Of a stretch of 64,000 nucleotides of DNA, positions 25,060 through 35,950 are shown piece by piece (position 1 is the stretch's first letter; each line of letters opens with the position of its first letter). The position numbers were made by a program, and so were the translations under genes. This DNA is from Typhlomys cinereus (taxonomy: Eukaryota > Chordata > Mammalia > Rodentia > Platacanthomyidae). The notes under the pieces are model-generated. The model did no database searches, was not told the DNA's origin, and saw only the letters and a list, made by a program, of their open reading frames with translations. The stretch is taken from assembly GCA_023101885.1 (NCBI GenBank), contig JALPQD010000004.1, positions 11,305,688-11,369,687 on the forward strand. Direction: 5' to 3'.

Positions 25060-26032
25060 GTTTTCTAACATAAACCACAGGAAATATTAAGTGCCTTTTA
25101 GAACCTTGAAAATATAGGTCACTTCACAAAGACACAATGTACTGAAAACCTCAAACCATATGAGTCTTTTTCACCTTCCTTATCATTCCAAATCAAAAGA
25201 TATTATAAAAAATGCACCATTTTATAAGAATCACATGAGACCCAATTGAGAAAGCAGAATAAACCATTTCAAAGTCAAGGTGACATTTAGCCAAGCAAGG
25301 AAGTTAGGGAAGAATAATTAATTGCATAATCATTTGCAAAAGGACATGAATGAGAATGGAAGAAATTTTGGCAGCAGTTCAGTAAAAGATACATTTATAA
25401 TGACTGCTTCAATAACTCCTCCTATAAAAGAACATGACTGCCATTTAGCACCATGTATGTCTGTTAGATTACATCCAGTTCTGTTCTTGTACATTCCTTA
25501 GCCTTGCAATTTTGGATGCATGATAAAGAATTCCACTGGAAAAGACATTTTAAAGTAACTTTCAAAATTCATCATTATTAACAATATGCCCAGTAATCAT
25601 ATATTTTCTGCTAGCCTTATTTACTTCTGCGAGTACCAAACCACACTCTGATCAATATTTTACTTAAATGAAAGTAATATAAAAATATAGACATATTTCA
25701 TTCATAAGCAAAAGAAATTAAAATATTTCATTACCAAATGAATTAACAAATAAACTTAATATATCTTAAAAGTCTGCTGCTACAATTCCTAATCTGTATC
25801 TAGTGGTAAAGGGTTTAAGAATTTCAGTCAGTCATGCCTAAAGATTAACCCAATATGGTGCTTCTGCTACGAGCAGATTAAATGATTACATTCTTTAAAA
25901 ATTCTCACAATTCTATCAGAAGTCTGAGTAAAGGGCATGGATTTTCTGCTCAAGTTTCACTGAGCTGAAGTCATCCTATTATCCAGATGAGTTTTCAACT
26001 AGAACTTCTAGGGAAAAATATACTTGCAAAAC

Positions 26033-26078
<46 letters not shown>

Positions 26079-27570
26079 AAAGTTCAGTTCCTTCTTGGAA
26101 AACTGAGCTCTGTGTTCTCTTGCTGGCTGTTCTCTTGGTCCCTGCAGCTATTTCCATTCCTTGCTATATAGATCATTTGCCCAGCAAAAATATGTTCAGT
26201 CCTTATGAATCTGACTTCCATGTCTCCAACAGCTAGGTGCAAATTATAAAAGCCCACATATTAGATCAGGCAGTATCAAGGAATTTTTCTTCCTGAAACA
26301 ATCAGAGTAGCATTCATCATGCTCACAATCCAGAAATAATGCAGTGCTATTTGTACCAGGATATGGGGATCCTGGAGGTCTACATAGCCTTTGGCCTGCT
26401 ACAGATTCCAGAACCAAGCAAAGACTTCCCTGAACAATAAAACTAGAGACCTATTGTTCCTCAAATACAGAAATAGAAATTCTTAAAATCTTACCAAACC
26501 AAATTTAACAATATACACAACAAAACACAGCATTCTATGATAAGCAAGAAAGATTAGCTAGTGTATTTTAGAAATACCCAGGCAATAAAAATTATTTTAA
26601 AGCAAGTTATAGTAAACAGGAAATTCATGATAATGTTTATATCTGTGAAGTGTAGGAACCAGGAATCACAGGATAAAGATCACTCCACAACATCATTATT
26701 GTGCTTCAGTTGGATAATATTGACAGGTGTCATCCTGTAGTTTTTACTGCACACGCTGTAGTTTCTTGTTTGTATGTATACCTCAACTTTTTTATTTTAG
26801 TTGGTCAGGAAATGCATCTGTCACAACTTCTGTGCCAGACTGCATACCTGCAACTCACAGTTACCTGGAAGCTCCTCTGCTCTCTTTCTAGCTACAACCC
26901 CATGTTCACACCACAATTTTTATCTATTGCTGCCAGCCAATAACCAGGAATAATTAGGATGCTAAATATACCAAATCTTGCAAGATTCAAAACTATTTTA
27001 GCAAGTACTTTTGACTTAAGGGCTTCATTTGGCCTGGCAAAAGCCACTCTCTCACTATTGCCTGTGTGGGTTCCTCTTCTTTGCCCATTGCTGAACATTT
27101 AAACCTATTTTCCACTTTAATACCTGTTCATCAGTGAATCCAAATTAACATTCTTACTGCCAATGTTATATTAGAAAAAAATAGACATAAGAAAATAAAG
27201 ATTCAAAAAGGTAGATTGTCACCACTTTAAATAAGATTTCATGGATAGTAAGACAAAAATTATTAGCATTCCCAATAGCATTAATGAACCTATTATAATG
27301 ATATATTTTCCAATAATCAGTATCAATAACAATTGCATAATGTTTACAAATAAAACTCTTAATCAAAAACAAAAGCAAGCAAGGGAAGCATAAAACAGAG
27401 AAATAGGAAATAAAACATGGATATCTCAAATAAAATCTGAAAACCAACATCCAAAATATATTTATATATTTATACCTTTTTTAATATAAAACAACTATAC
27501 CATGCATATATATAATATAGATTATATGTGTATATTTTATATGTTAATATCAGACAGATTTTAAAATGTT
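25060..27570. other. AT-rich intergenic sequence, no gene seen
   Basis: No exon, RNA gene or confident repeat was recognised, except the (ATT)n tract listed separately. The ORFs here are short and have no recognisable domain. Confidence 0.5.
26035..26077. repeat. (ATT)n microsatellite
   Basis: About 14 uninterrupted ATT units. Confidence 0.97.
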
Positions 27571-27586
27571 TAAAATAAACTATATT

Positions 27587-27867
27587 GGGGCTGGAGAGGT
27601 GGCTCAGGGGTTAAGCCTCTGTCTTGCAGGCGGTAGGTCCTGAGTTCAGATCTTAGACCCCACATATAGACACGGGGGGGGGGGAGCGGGGGTGGTCTGT
27701 GTTTCCGGTCCTGGTAGGGCGGAGCCTGTGAATCCCCTGAGCAGAGTAAACAAGGAGGAGGTGGAGGCGGTCCATGGTGGTTCCTGAATTCGCTCGTGGT
27801 TCTACACACACACACACACATACATACACACACACACAATTGAATAAATAATAAAAAAAATTTTTTT
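27587..27867 (+). mobile_element. B2-like tRNA-derived SINE with TSD
   Basis: It opens 'ggggctggagaggtggctca' with A-box-like 'tggctcaggggttaag' and B-box-like 'gagttcagatc' pol III promoter elements. A G-rich body follows, then a CA tract (about 27,806-27,838) and an A/T-rich tail. A 14-bp TSD 'aaataaactatatt' flanks it at 27,573-27,586 and 27,868-27,881. Confidence 0.92.
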
Positions 27868-28319
27868 AAATAAACTATATTTAGGAAGACAAGATTGAAG
27901 GAAGGAATGAGCAAATGAATGAAGAAACAAATAATAGAAAATGTGAATGCAATAATCAGAAATGATTCAATTTTCATAAATAACATTGTATGAAGATGAA
28001 ATGAAGGACAAACGTTTTAAGCAAACATTTCTAAGGTAGAATGCTACATGCTAACTTATAAAGCATCCCTCAATGAGTTTGCAGACACTGAAATCACACA
28101 TATGTCCTCTGAGTTAAAAATGAAAAAGAGAAACCACAAGAAAAGGTTCATATGTTTGGAATGAAAAAAATGATTTCTAAGTCACCCATGAATCAAAAGC
28201 TTAGAAAATGCTAGGTATTATGATTACAGCATGAAATTCACATATGTATGTATGTATTTTAATTTTAAAATCGACAAACGAGGTTTGAGCAGTATAGAAA
28301 ATGTGTTTTAGAAGCTTCC

Positions 28320-28430
28320 CCTCCCCTCCCCACTCAAAAGAGACATGTATATCTAAATATATATATATATAGATAGCAGATGTACACATACATCTACATA
28401 TATACATTACAAGGTAGGATCTCCATATAA
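28320..28430. repeat. AT-rich (TATA)n-like stretch
   Basis: Imperfect TA/TACA dinucleotide sequence near 28,350-28,410, without coding character. Confidence 0.6.
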
Positions 28431-28439
28431 GAAAAAACA

Positions 28440-28700
28440 TCTCTTCGAGTTTGAGTCAGTCACGATCCATTTTGCTACAAATCTCATAATTTCATTTCCT
28501 TTACAGCTGAATAAAATTCTACTATGTAAATACATCATATTTTTATATCCAAAAGACTTTATGTCCTACCACGGAGTTGCATGTGCAAGTATGTTCATTG
28601 CTGCTATATTCATAACAGCAAGGAACAGAACCAGCCTAGATGTCCATCAAGATATTTGAATTGGAAAAGAACATCACTCCGTGAGCAAAGCATGTAATTT
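28440..28700. mobile_element. Old LINE-1 pieces in opposite orientations
   Basis: The part at about 28,470-28,550 ('ctgaataaaattctactatg') reads as the reverse of an L1 ORF2 3' segment. The next part (about 28,585-28,650, 'ttcattgctgctatattcat') reads as forward L1 ORF2. Such head-to-head pieces fit an inverted (twin-primed) L1 insertion, now heavily decayed. Confidence 0.4.
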
Positions 28701-28854
28701 AAAACAATGGAAAAGGAACAGAACATTGAATCCAGATAAAGTTTCGAGAAAGAAAACAATGAGTAGAAATTAATAAAACATAAAAATAAACAGAAATGGA
28801 GAACTAAAGCAAGTTATTTTTTAGACTCAAATAAAGAGAAGTATTAGCTCATGT

Positions 28855-29205
28855 GTTTGAATCCTTAGCTGCTGTGAATGTTTGGGAAGATCCTGGCACC
28901 TTTAGGAGGTAGAGCCTTGCTGCAAGAAGGCACATTACAGAAGGCAAACATTGAGCTTGGAGAGTCCCGCCCTGCTTCCACTATTAGTTTGCTCTTGCAG
29001 TCTGCCACTTGCTCTTTCTGCCTCTGTAATGATTTCTGCAGTGTCCTAAGCAACCTCCACCTTCTGACACCTGTCATGCTTTCCCCTCTGGGAGTCCCAC
29101 CTTAATGAACTATGTCTCCTCTTTGAAACCAAAAGACAAATAAATCTTTTCTCCCCTTAAGTTGCTTGTGTCTAAGTGTCATCTTACAGTAGTAGACAAA
29201 GCAAC
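28855..29205 (+). mobile_element. MaLR-type LTR-like remnant
   Basis: The block 'gaaaccaaaagacaaataaatc...ttaagttgcttgtgt' and the upstream Ser/Cys-rich 'ctctttctgcctctg' resemble ERVL-MaLR-type LTR 3' parts. A related copy lies at 43,060-43,425. The family assignment is from general pattern only. Confidence 0.4.
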
Positions 29206-29568
29206 TGAAAACACTATCAGACATTCCTTTCCAATCAATTCTCTCTCTCTTGGATCCTGTAACCACCCCACTCCTCAAAGACTGCAGGCACAGGAACATA
29301 AAGAAACCTCCATAGTTTTGCTTCATGTGGTTTTCTCATTTTCTGCCCACTATCTCGTGGGCAAAGTTTTTATTAAATTGTATTTTGAATGCCTAGTTGT
29401 ATTGGGTCATCTGAATTGCCAGAGCCTAAAGACAAATTATGGTCTATAGAAAGGTTGCCTACTGTCCTAAAGACAAATAGAGCTCACAAACATTATTAAA
29501 GGAATAATATATAAAATCACCTCATTACAGATATGAAAAGCATTTGACAAAGATGTATATCCATTTTA

Positions 29569-30729
29569 TGGAGTACTACTCAGCCATCAAAAATGATGAA
29601 TTACTGGAATTTGCCGGGAAATGGATGTCATTAGAAACAATTATATTAAGTGAAGTATCCCAGACCCAGAAAATTAAGTGCCGTATGTACTCCCTAATAG
29701 GTGGCTCCTAGTACCAAACCCACCCAGCCCACCTAGAGACAGTAATTCCAAGGATTATGACCAGGAGGGATGGGGTGGGAGGGCCACACCAGAAACAAGG
29801 AGAGAAGGTACCATGTTACAGCAGGGAAAATAGGCCTCCACCAAGGACCCAAATAAGTAATGAGAGATCTGATTAAGTTCACAGACTTTTGTTCCTGATC
29901 ATTTACTACTGAGGGGGAGTGATCTCACCAGAAGAGGAGGGCATATAGTCTGGCAGATAAAAAGTAACCATTTTGCAAATGGGTGATAGACCCCTCCCTC
30001 ACTGTGGTTTCCCACTTTTATTACATCTACCTTTGAATGTGCTTTTATCACAAGACTCTAGTTTAACAGCTTTTTGTCTCTGGCCAGGGGGTAACATACA
30101 ATGCCCACCAGGATGGAGTGAAGGGCATTGCAGGAGCAGCAAAACTGCAAAAGAAAATCAACAAATCACAATCCAGAACTTCAGAGACTCTATATCAACC
30201 ACCTAGAACTAAGCCAGCCTAATCTCTCCCCATCCTGAAGCTCAGGGAAATTTGCAGAAGAGGGGGCAGTAAGAGTGTAAGAGCAAAAGGATGGGAGGAG
30301 CAATGATATATAAGATACTCCATACTAGTTAGGGCTGAAGCAATCATAATTGGACTTTGCATGCCCTGCGCATTGTCCAACACACTGTTGACCTCACAAA
30401 GTCTAGCATCTGCTAAAGGCACCAAGATCCTTGGAGGCAAAGGATTGGCAGCCACAGCAGTGTTCCTATACCTAAGGGGAACATGAGAAAGGGTTCAGGG
30501 AAAGGTCACTGGGTCCTTGTACGTCATCGGAGAGGAGGGCCCACAGGAAAATCAGACATGCACAAGAAAGGACTCTCTGGGAATTGGGGCGGGAGGCACT
30601 GGGGGATGGGAAGGGAGGGGGATGGGGAGGGGGAGCAGGGGGTACGGGGGAGGAGGAGGGAGGGAGGGAACTGGTGTACCTAATAAGTTTGTATGAGCTG
30701 AAATAATAATAAAAATGTATTAATAAAAA
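29569..30729 (+). mobile_element. LINE-1 3' end (ORF2 end plus full 3'UTR) with TSD
   Basis: It starts inside the last part of ORF2 ('ggagtactactcagccatca', 'aattaagtgccgtatgtac') and continues through the complete 3'UTR, G-rich tract (about 30,583-30,670) and tail. A 16-bp TSD 'atgtatatccatttta' flanks it at 29,553-29,568 and 30,730-30,745. This copy shows that the 3'UTR-only pieces elsewhere in the window belong to L1. Confidence 0.95.
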
Positions 30730-31149
30730 ATGTATATCCATTTTAATGTATTTTTCAGTGAACCAAAAATAAAAGGAAGCCTCTTTAGTCAGATCCAGTA
30801 CATCTACCAAAATACGTACAGAAAACAGCATTCAGAATTGCAAATGTTGAACGTTTTGCTTCTGTAATTGTAAATGAAATATGCTCAGTATAACAAGATT
30901 GCTCACCTTCTTACTAGCAGTCCGAGTTACTTTAGTAAAACAAAGAAAAAGTGAAGATTAGAGAAGAGATGAATCTGTTGTCATTTGCAAGCAATTCAAC
31001 TGGGTATCTTGAAATTCCACAAAAGTAAAAACAGTTAATTAGAATCAGGAAGTACTGATAATTAGTAAGCAAATTTAAGAAATTTTCCTAACAAAAATAA
31101 ACTGTATCTTTCTAAACTTTAAAACATAAAATTTTGAAACAAGGGTCGG

Positions 31150-31388
31150 AAAGTGGAGAGATAGCTAAGCTATTAAGTTTCTAACTTGTAAGCAGAAGCA
31201 GAGTTCAAATTCCAGATCCTCCATAAAAATGCCAGGTGAAAATGGTAATGACCTGTACTTCTGGTCCTAGAAGGCAGAGCCTGGGAAACCCCAGAACAAA
31301 GCAAAGAGGAAGAGCAATCCAAGATGATTTCTGAAGTCACCATTGGATTTCCACAATGCTTCTGATACACATGCGCACGCACATGCAC
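31150..31388 (+). mobile_element. Older B2-like SINE
   Basis: Divergent member of the local SINE family: 'gtggagagatagctaagcta', 'gagttcaaattccagatcc' and 'ggtcctagaaggcagagcct'. It is followed directly by a tetranucleotide microsatellite that probably grew from its tail. Confidence 0.7.
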
Positions 31389-31430
31389 ATAGGTAGGTAG
31401 GTAGGTAGGTAAGTAGGTAGGTAGATAGAT

Positions 31431-31480
<50 letters not shown>

Positions 31481-31500
31481 CATACAGACAGACAGATAGA
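31389..31500. repeat. Compound (TAGG)n(GATA)n(GACA)n microsatellite
   Basis: (AGGT)n passes into about 14 GATA units and then GACA units. It lies between two SINEs. Confidence 0.97.
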
Positions 31501-31502
31501 AA

Positions 31503-31716
31503 AGAGGACTGGAGAGATGGCTCAGAGGTTAAAGGACAAGTTCACATTCCCAGATCCCAGGTAAAAATGCCAGACTGAAATGGCAGTGGCCTGCATTTCT
31601 GGCCTTGGCAGGCAGAATCTTGCAAACTCCAGAACAAAGCAATAAGAAGGTAGAGCAGTCCAAGATTTCCATGTCACCCTTGGGCCTCCACAGACACACA
31701 CATATACAAGTGCCTC

Positions 31717-31774
<58 letters not shown>

Positions 31775-31800
31775 ACACACACACACACACACTTAAAAAT
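31503..31800 (+). mobile_element. Older B2-like SINE with (TC)n(AC)n tail
   Basis: It opens 'aggactggagagatggctca', has the middle block 'ggccttggcaggcagaatct', and ends in a (TC)n tract (about 31,722-31,770) and (AC)n (about 31,774-31,791). It is divergent from the copies at 27.6 and 33.5 kb. Confidence 0.75.
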
Positions 31801-31904
31801 AAAAAATAAATTAAAACGAATCCCTTAAAATACTATAAGAATTCAATCATTGATAAGAAAATCTAAGGAAAAGTAAGATTTTATGCAGGATATATTATAA
31901 TTTA

Positions 31905-32075
31905 GGAATTTTGAGGATGAGATGTCTCAGCATGTAAAGGTGTTTACCCCAAAACCTGATGATTTGATCTCCAAAACCCACATGGTGGAAGGAAAGAACT
32001 GACTTTCACAAGTCTATTTTGCTTCCAAGTGTACCCACTCATATGCAGGTGAATAAACACAAATTTTAAAAAAGC
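31905..32075 (+). mobile_element. B4-like rodent SINE remnant
   Basis: 'gagatgtctcagcatgtaaagg', 'acccacatggtggaaggaaag' and 'tttcacaagtctattttgc' follow the order of rodent B4-type SINEs with a tRNA-like head. The assignment rests on pattern recognition only. Confidence 0.6.
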
Positions 32076-32079
32076 TAAG

Positions 32080-33498
32080 AATTTTGACATTTACATAAAA
32101 ATAAGCAAAATAGGATAGGCGAGCTCAGAATATGAACATACTTTTATATCATATAAAAACTTGATTTATGATAGAAATAACAGTAGAAGATATTGAGAAT
32201 TTATGGACTATTCAATAAACCTTGAGAAATTGCCACTAAGAGAAAAGAAATTCGATGTGTTTTCCTCATTTCTCTGTTTACCAAATCAATTTTGAGGAAA
32301 ATCAAAGTTCTACATTTAACATACCATTACATCAGAAACAAAGACATTTGATCATATTCCTAATCTTGCATGAAGAAGAAAGACCTTCTTTAACATTTTC
32401 AAAATCAAAAGCAAAATCAGAGAGGAACTAACTGGCACATTTAATTATAATGAATTTAAAAACTTCTAGATGATTTAAACACCAAATTTCTTATGAAATG
32501 AATGTGATACACTAAGAAAAATAAAACATACGATATAATCATATATTGGAAATTCTTTAAAAGGCAAGCAAAACACACAATGAAAAAAAATGTGCTAGGA
32601 GATAAATGAGTCATAGAAACATATGTAATGGTAGCCAGGGAAATATGTGAAAAGACATTTAATCCCATGGACATGAAACAAATGCACATTTGGCCAAACC
32701 AGCTTCTCTACCATGTAAACAACAGAGTCCAAGGACCCTTTACTCCACAGCTGTCCACAACCGAGTAGCATAGCTCTCTGAAAAGCACATTTCACATCCA
32801 ATGTGCCTACATGCAATTCATGGCTCTAAGCAGTGTACCAGGAATAACTGCAAAGAAGTACCAAGAAGGCAATATCCAGAAGATTAGCAACCCATGAAGA
32901 AGCCCATCCCAGGTGTTCCAAGCACTCAACAACCATGAGTGTATAGTGGTCAAGACCCACACTCACTGCAAAGTCAGCAAAGATAGTCATGCAAGTCACA
33001 CACTTTCTTTCTATCAACTGAATCTTTCCAGATTTTCACAAAAACATCATAAATTACACCAAAAAACTAACACCATTATTAAATATATATATATAATGGA
33101 GAAAATCACAAAAATATAATTCTCAAAGAGTTTTTCCTATTCATAATAAAATGAACATATTTCTCTAAGATACTTAATGTTATTAATATACATAATTCTT
33201 ATTAATATATTAATATAAACCTATCTTCTCCTATTACTAGTGTTTACGTAAAACAGGAAAAAATTTCCATATAATATTTGAATTTCTTTTGAGTTATGTC
33301 ACATTCTAAAAGGATTTCCTAGTTTTTGGCCCATCTACTCTCATATTCTAGATCACTAGCAAAGAGCATTCTTTATGGGATTAAGAAAATTGCTTCAGTC
33401 TCCCAAAAAAACAGAAGTTTGTCTTTCTGGTGTCTAGTGTTTTGTCTAAAATTTTAACTCTCAAAAGAGATTGAATTTTAAACAGCAAAATAAAGAAT
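32080..33498. other. AT-rich intergenic sequence, no gene seen
   Basis: No exon, RNA gene or clear repeat was recognised. Local TA-rich stretches occur near 33,080-33,100 and 33,180-33,220. Confidence 0.5.
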
Positions 33499-33508
33499 TA
33501 AGAATATT

Positions 33509-33843
33509 GGGCTGGAGAGGTGGCTCAGGGGTTAAGCCTCTGCCTTGCTAGGCGGAAGGTACTGAGTTCGGATCCCAGATCCCACGTATAGACGCCAGGC
33601 GCAAGCGGGGGCGGCCTGCGCTTCTGGTCCTGGTAGGGCGGAGCCTGTGAATCCCGGGGCAGAAAGGAGGTGGAGGCGTCCATGGTGGTTCGTGAATTCG
33701 TCCGTGGTTCTACACACACATACACACACACACATGCACACGCACACACGCACACACGAGTGCGTGCGAGCACACGCACATGCGCACAGTTGAATAAATA
33801 ATAATAATTTTAAAAAAATTAAAAAAAAGAAATTTTAAAAAAA
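33509..33843 (+). mobile_element. Young B2-like SINE with TSD
   Basis: 'ggctggagaggtggctcagg', A-box and B-box-like 'gagttcggatccc', a CpG-rich body ('cgtatagacgccaggcgcaa'), CA/CG-rich repeat (about 33,713-33,787) and A-rich tail. The TSD 'aagaatattgg' lies at 33,500-33,510 and 33,844-33,854. Retained CpGs suggest it is younger than the copies near 31 kb. Confidence 0.93.
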
Positions 33844-34228
33844 AAGAATATTGGCAAAGTAAGAGTAGCACAGTTAAAAATTTGCTCACTAATTCTCCTA
33901 CCTGTCCTATAAAAGGAAAAATGCAGTTTTTCAATATTTCTTTGAACAAGAATTTCCCATGAGTATAAGCTGAAAGGAAGTGGTTATGTCTGCTACTTCA
34001 GAAGAGCCAAAAGCAATAAAAAGGAAGATATGGTTATAGATATACTACTAAAATCTCCCTCCTCCTCTTTCTCATTCTCTCTGATTAGAGAAAATTCTCA
34101 TTTTCCAAATTTCAAGATCTATTAACCTTGGCTGTACTTTAAATCTTTTTGAAAATAGAAATAAACAAATTAATTTCCCTTGAAGCTATATTAGTAAATA
34201 AAAATTATATGACCAAGAAATATCACCT

Positions 34229-34430
34229 GAGTATGTCATTGGAGAGGAGGACCAGAGGAGAGTTAGGCATACACAATAAAGGACTCTCTGGGAATTGGGG
34301 GGGAGGCACTGGGGGATGGGGAGGGAGGAAGGGGAACAGGGGGTTCGGGGGGGAGGAGGAGGGAGGGAGGGAACTGGTCTACCTATTAAGTTTGTATGAG
34401 CGGAAATAATAAAAAATGTATTAAAAAAAA
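34229..34430 (+). mobile_element. 202-bp LINE-1 3'UTR tail insertion with TSD
   Basis: Almost the same sequence as 24,363-24,555: purine G-rich tract, 'tttgtatgagcggaaataat' and poly(A). The 14-bp TSD 'aagaaatatcacct' lies at 34,215-34,228 and 34,431-34,444. Confidence 0.95.
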
Positions 34431-34444
34431 AAGAAATATCACCT

Positions 34445-35787
34445 CAAAGAAAAGACTATATGAAGGTCAAGCACCTTCAGGGAGAGCATAAGGTCTTCCT
34501 ACATCATAAGTCTTGACTAAAAATCTTTTAATAAGCCTCAGTGCCTAGGATACAGCACTCTCAGACTGGTCTACCAAGAGGAAAAAAATTAACTGAGCAA
34601 AATTGTCATCTAGTGTCCAGCCAAGCATCCCATCTTGTATTCTTTCACATAATTATCCATCCTTTCAGCAAGTGTCCTCCACTTTCTCCTCTCTGTGACC
34701 AAAGATGTTCTCAAAATTTAATACATCAAAGTATCACTGAACTCTCAGGACGAATTGAATTCCATAGCAACTTCTTATAGTTGCATTCACATTTTAATTA
34801 TTAGTTTTTATTTTCCTAGCCTAGATATGAATTCTAAGTATTGACGATAGCCTACAGCAATCCTGAATCAAAGTGAGCAAGAAAAGTGGCAGAAAAAAGC
34901 AAACTGCAAATTTCAGATGATGTATTATTAATATATTGTTTACCTCAAAATAAATTGTATGTATTTTGGTGTTTTACTTTCCTCTTCATGAGATATTTTG
35001 CACAAAATTTTATAACAAAAGGAAACGCATTAGAAAATTCAGGATATGTACCTGCTCTCCAGTCGCTATAGTCAATAGCTGAAATATCAAATAAATTCTA
35101 TGTTTAATAACTGGAATGTCAAATAAAAATTTTGCGTTCAAATCTCAAATAACACTCCTACACAAAGAAAAATAAGAGAATTGAACAGGATTCATGAACA
35201 ACAACACCTACATGATTTCAGCGTCTCTCATAGTTCTTTCAAACAGAATTCTCCATTAACTCAATGCCAAGACAGCGTCTTTTTTGTTCTTTTCTGCTTT
35301 TTATAGATACTTGGCCAAATCTCTGAATCCTTGCTTTTGTCTTATTGAAAAAGAAAAAAGTTAAAAGAAACCATTGTGTGGAAAAATTAACATTTTCATA
35401 AAAACAAATGGTAACGATGAGAATAGAAAGAGAGATTATTCATGAAGATACAGACTCACAGCAAAGACAGCTGTCAAATTTCTAGTTCTTCACTGCTAAT
35501 TGATTAATAAGGATTTGAAACAAAAACTCTTGATTTGCATGTAAAATGTTAAGGTGAGAATAAATAGCTTTATTCTAGTTCCTCTTGATTTCAGGAGAAA
35601 TGAGGAGCTTCTCACTACCCAGAAGTCAAAAACAATTAAAGATATATATGTATTAATGATGGGGTAAGGGAACTACTGAAACAGAGACAAGGATGGCAGC
35701 AAGAAAGCCTGAATCACATTAAGGCATTGTCTTTCATTGTGTGGAGCATGTGAACGTGTGAGTCCAACATCACAATAGGCAGAGGCA
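34445..35787. other. Intergenic sequence, no gene seen
   Basis: No exon, RNA gene or confident repeat was recognised. Confidence 0.5.
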
Positions 35788-35950
35788 ACACAGTGATGCC
35801 TGTGGTGAAGAATCCAAGCTCTGGAATCAGACTGGCGAGACTGGAATTCAATTCCCTCTCTGCAGCCAAATCTCATCCAGCAGACCATTTAACATCAGTA
35901 GGGTTCAATATTTTTAATCCTTAAAATGGATTCACTAAGAGGCACTAATT
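35788..35950 (+). mobile_element. MIR-like SINE
   Basis: 'gaatccaagctctggaatcaga...ctggaattcaattccctctctgc' followed by a degraded 'ccttaaaatggattcact' matches the order of MIR: tRNA-like head, core, then the 'aaaatgg' segment. It is old and degraded. Confidence 0.65.

Noticed and set aside
27570..27986. 138-codon minus-strand ORF with Pro and Cys-Val runs
   Set aside because: It lies across a SINE and its CA tract. The same ORF shapes occur at other SINE copies (33,525, 62,647).
30472..30831. 119-codon minus-strand ORF
   Set aside because: It is mostly the antisense of the L1 G-rich tract and tail.
31389..31500. CRISPR-like regular repeats
   Set aside because: The units are tetranucleotide microsatellite repeats without spacers, in a mammalian genome.
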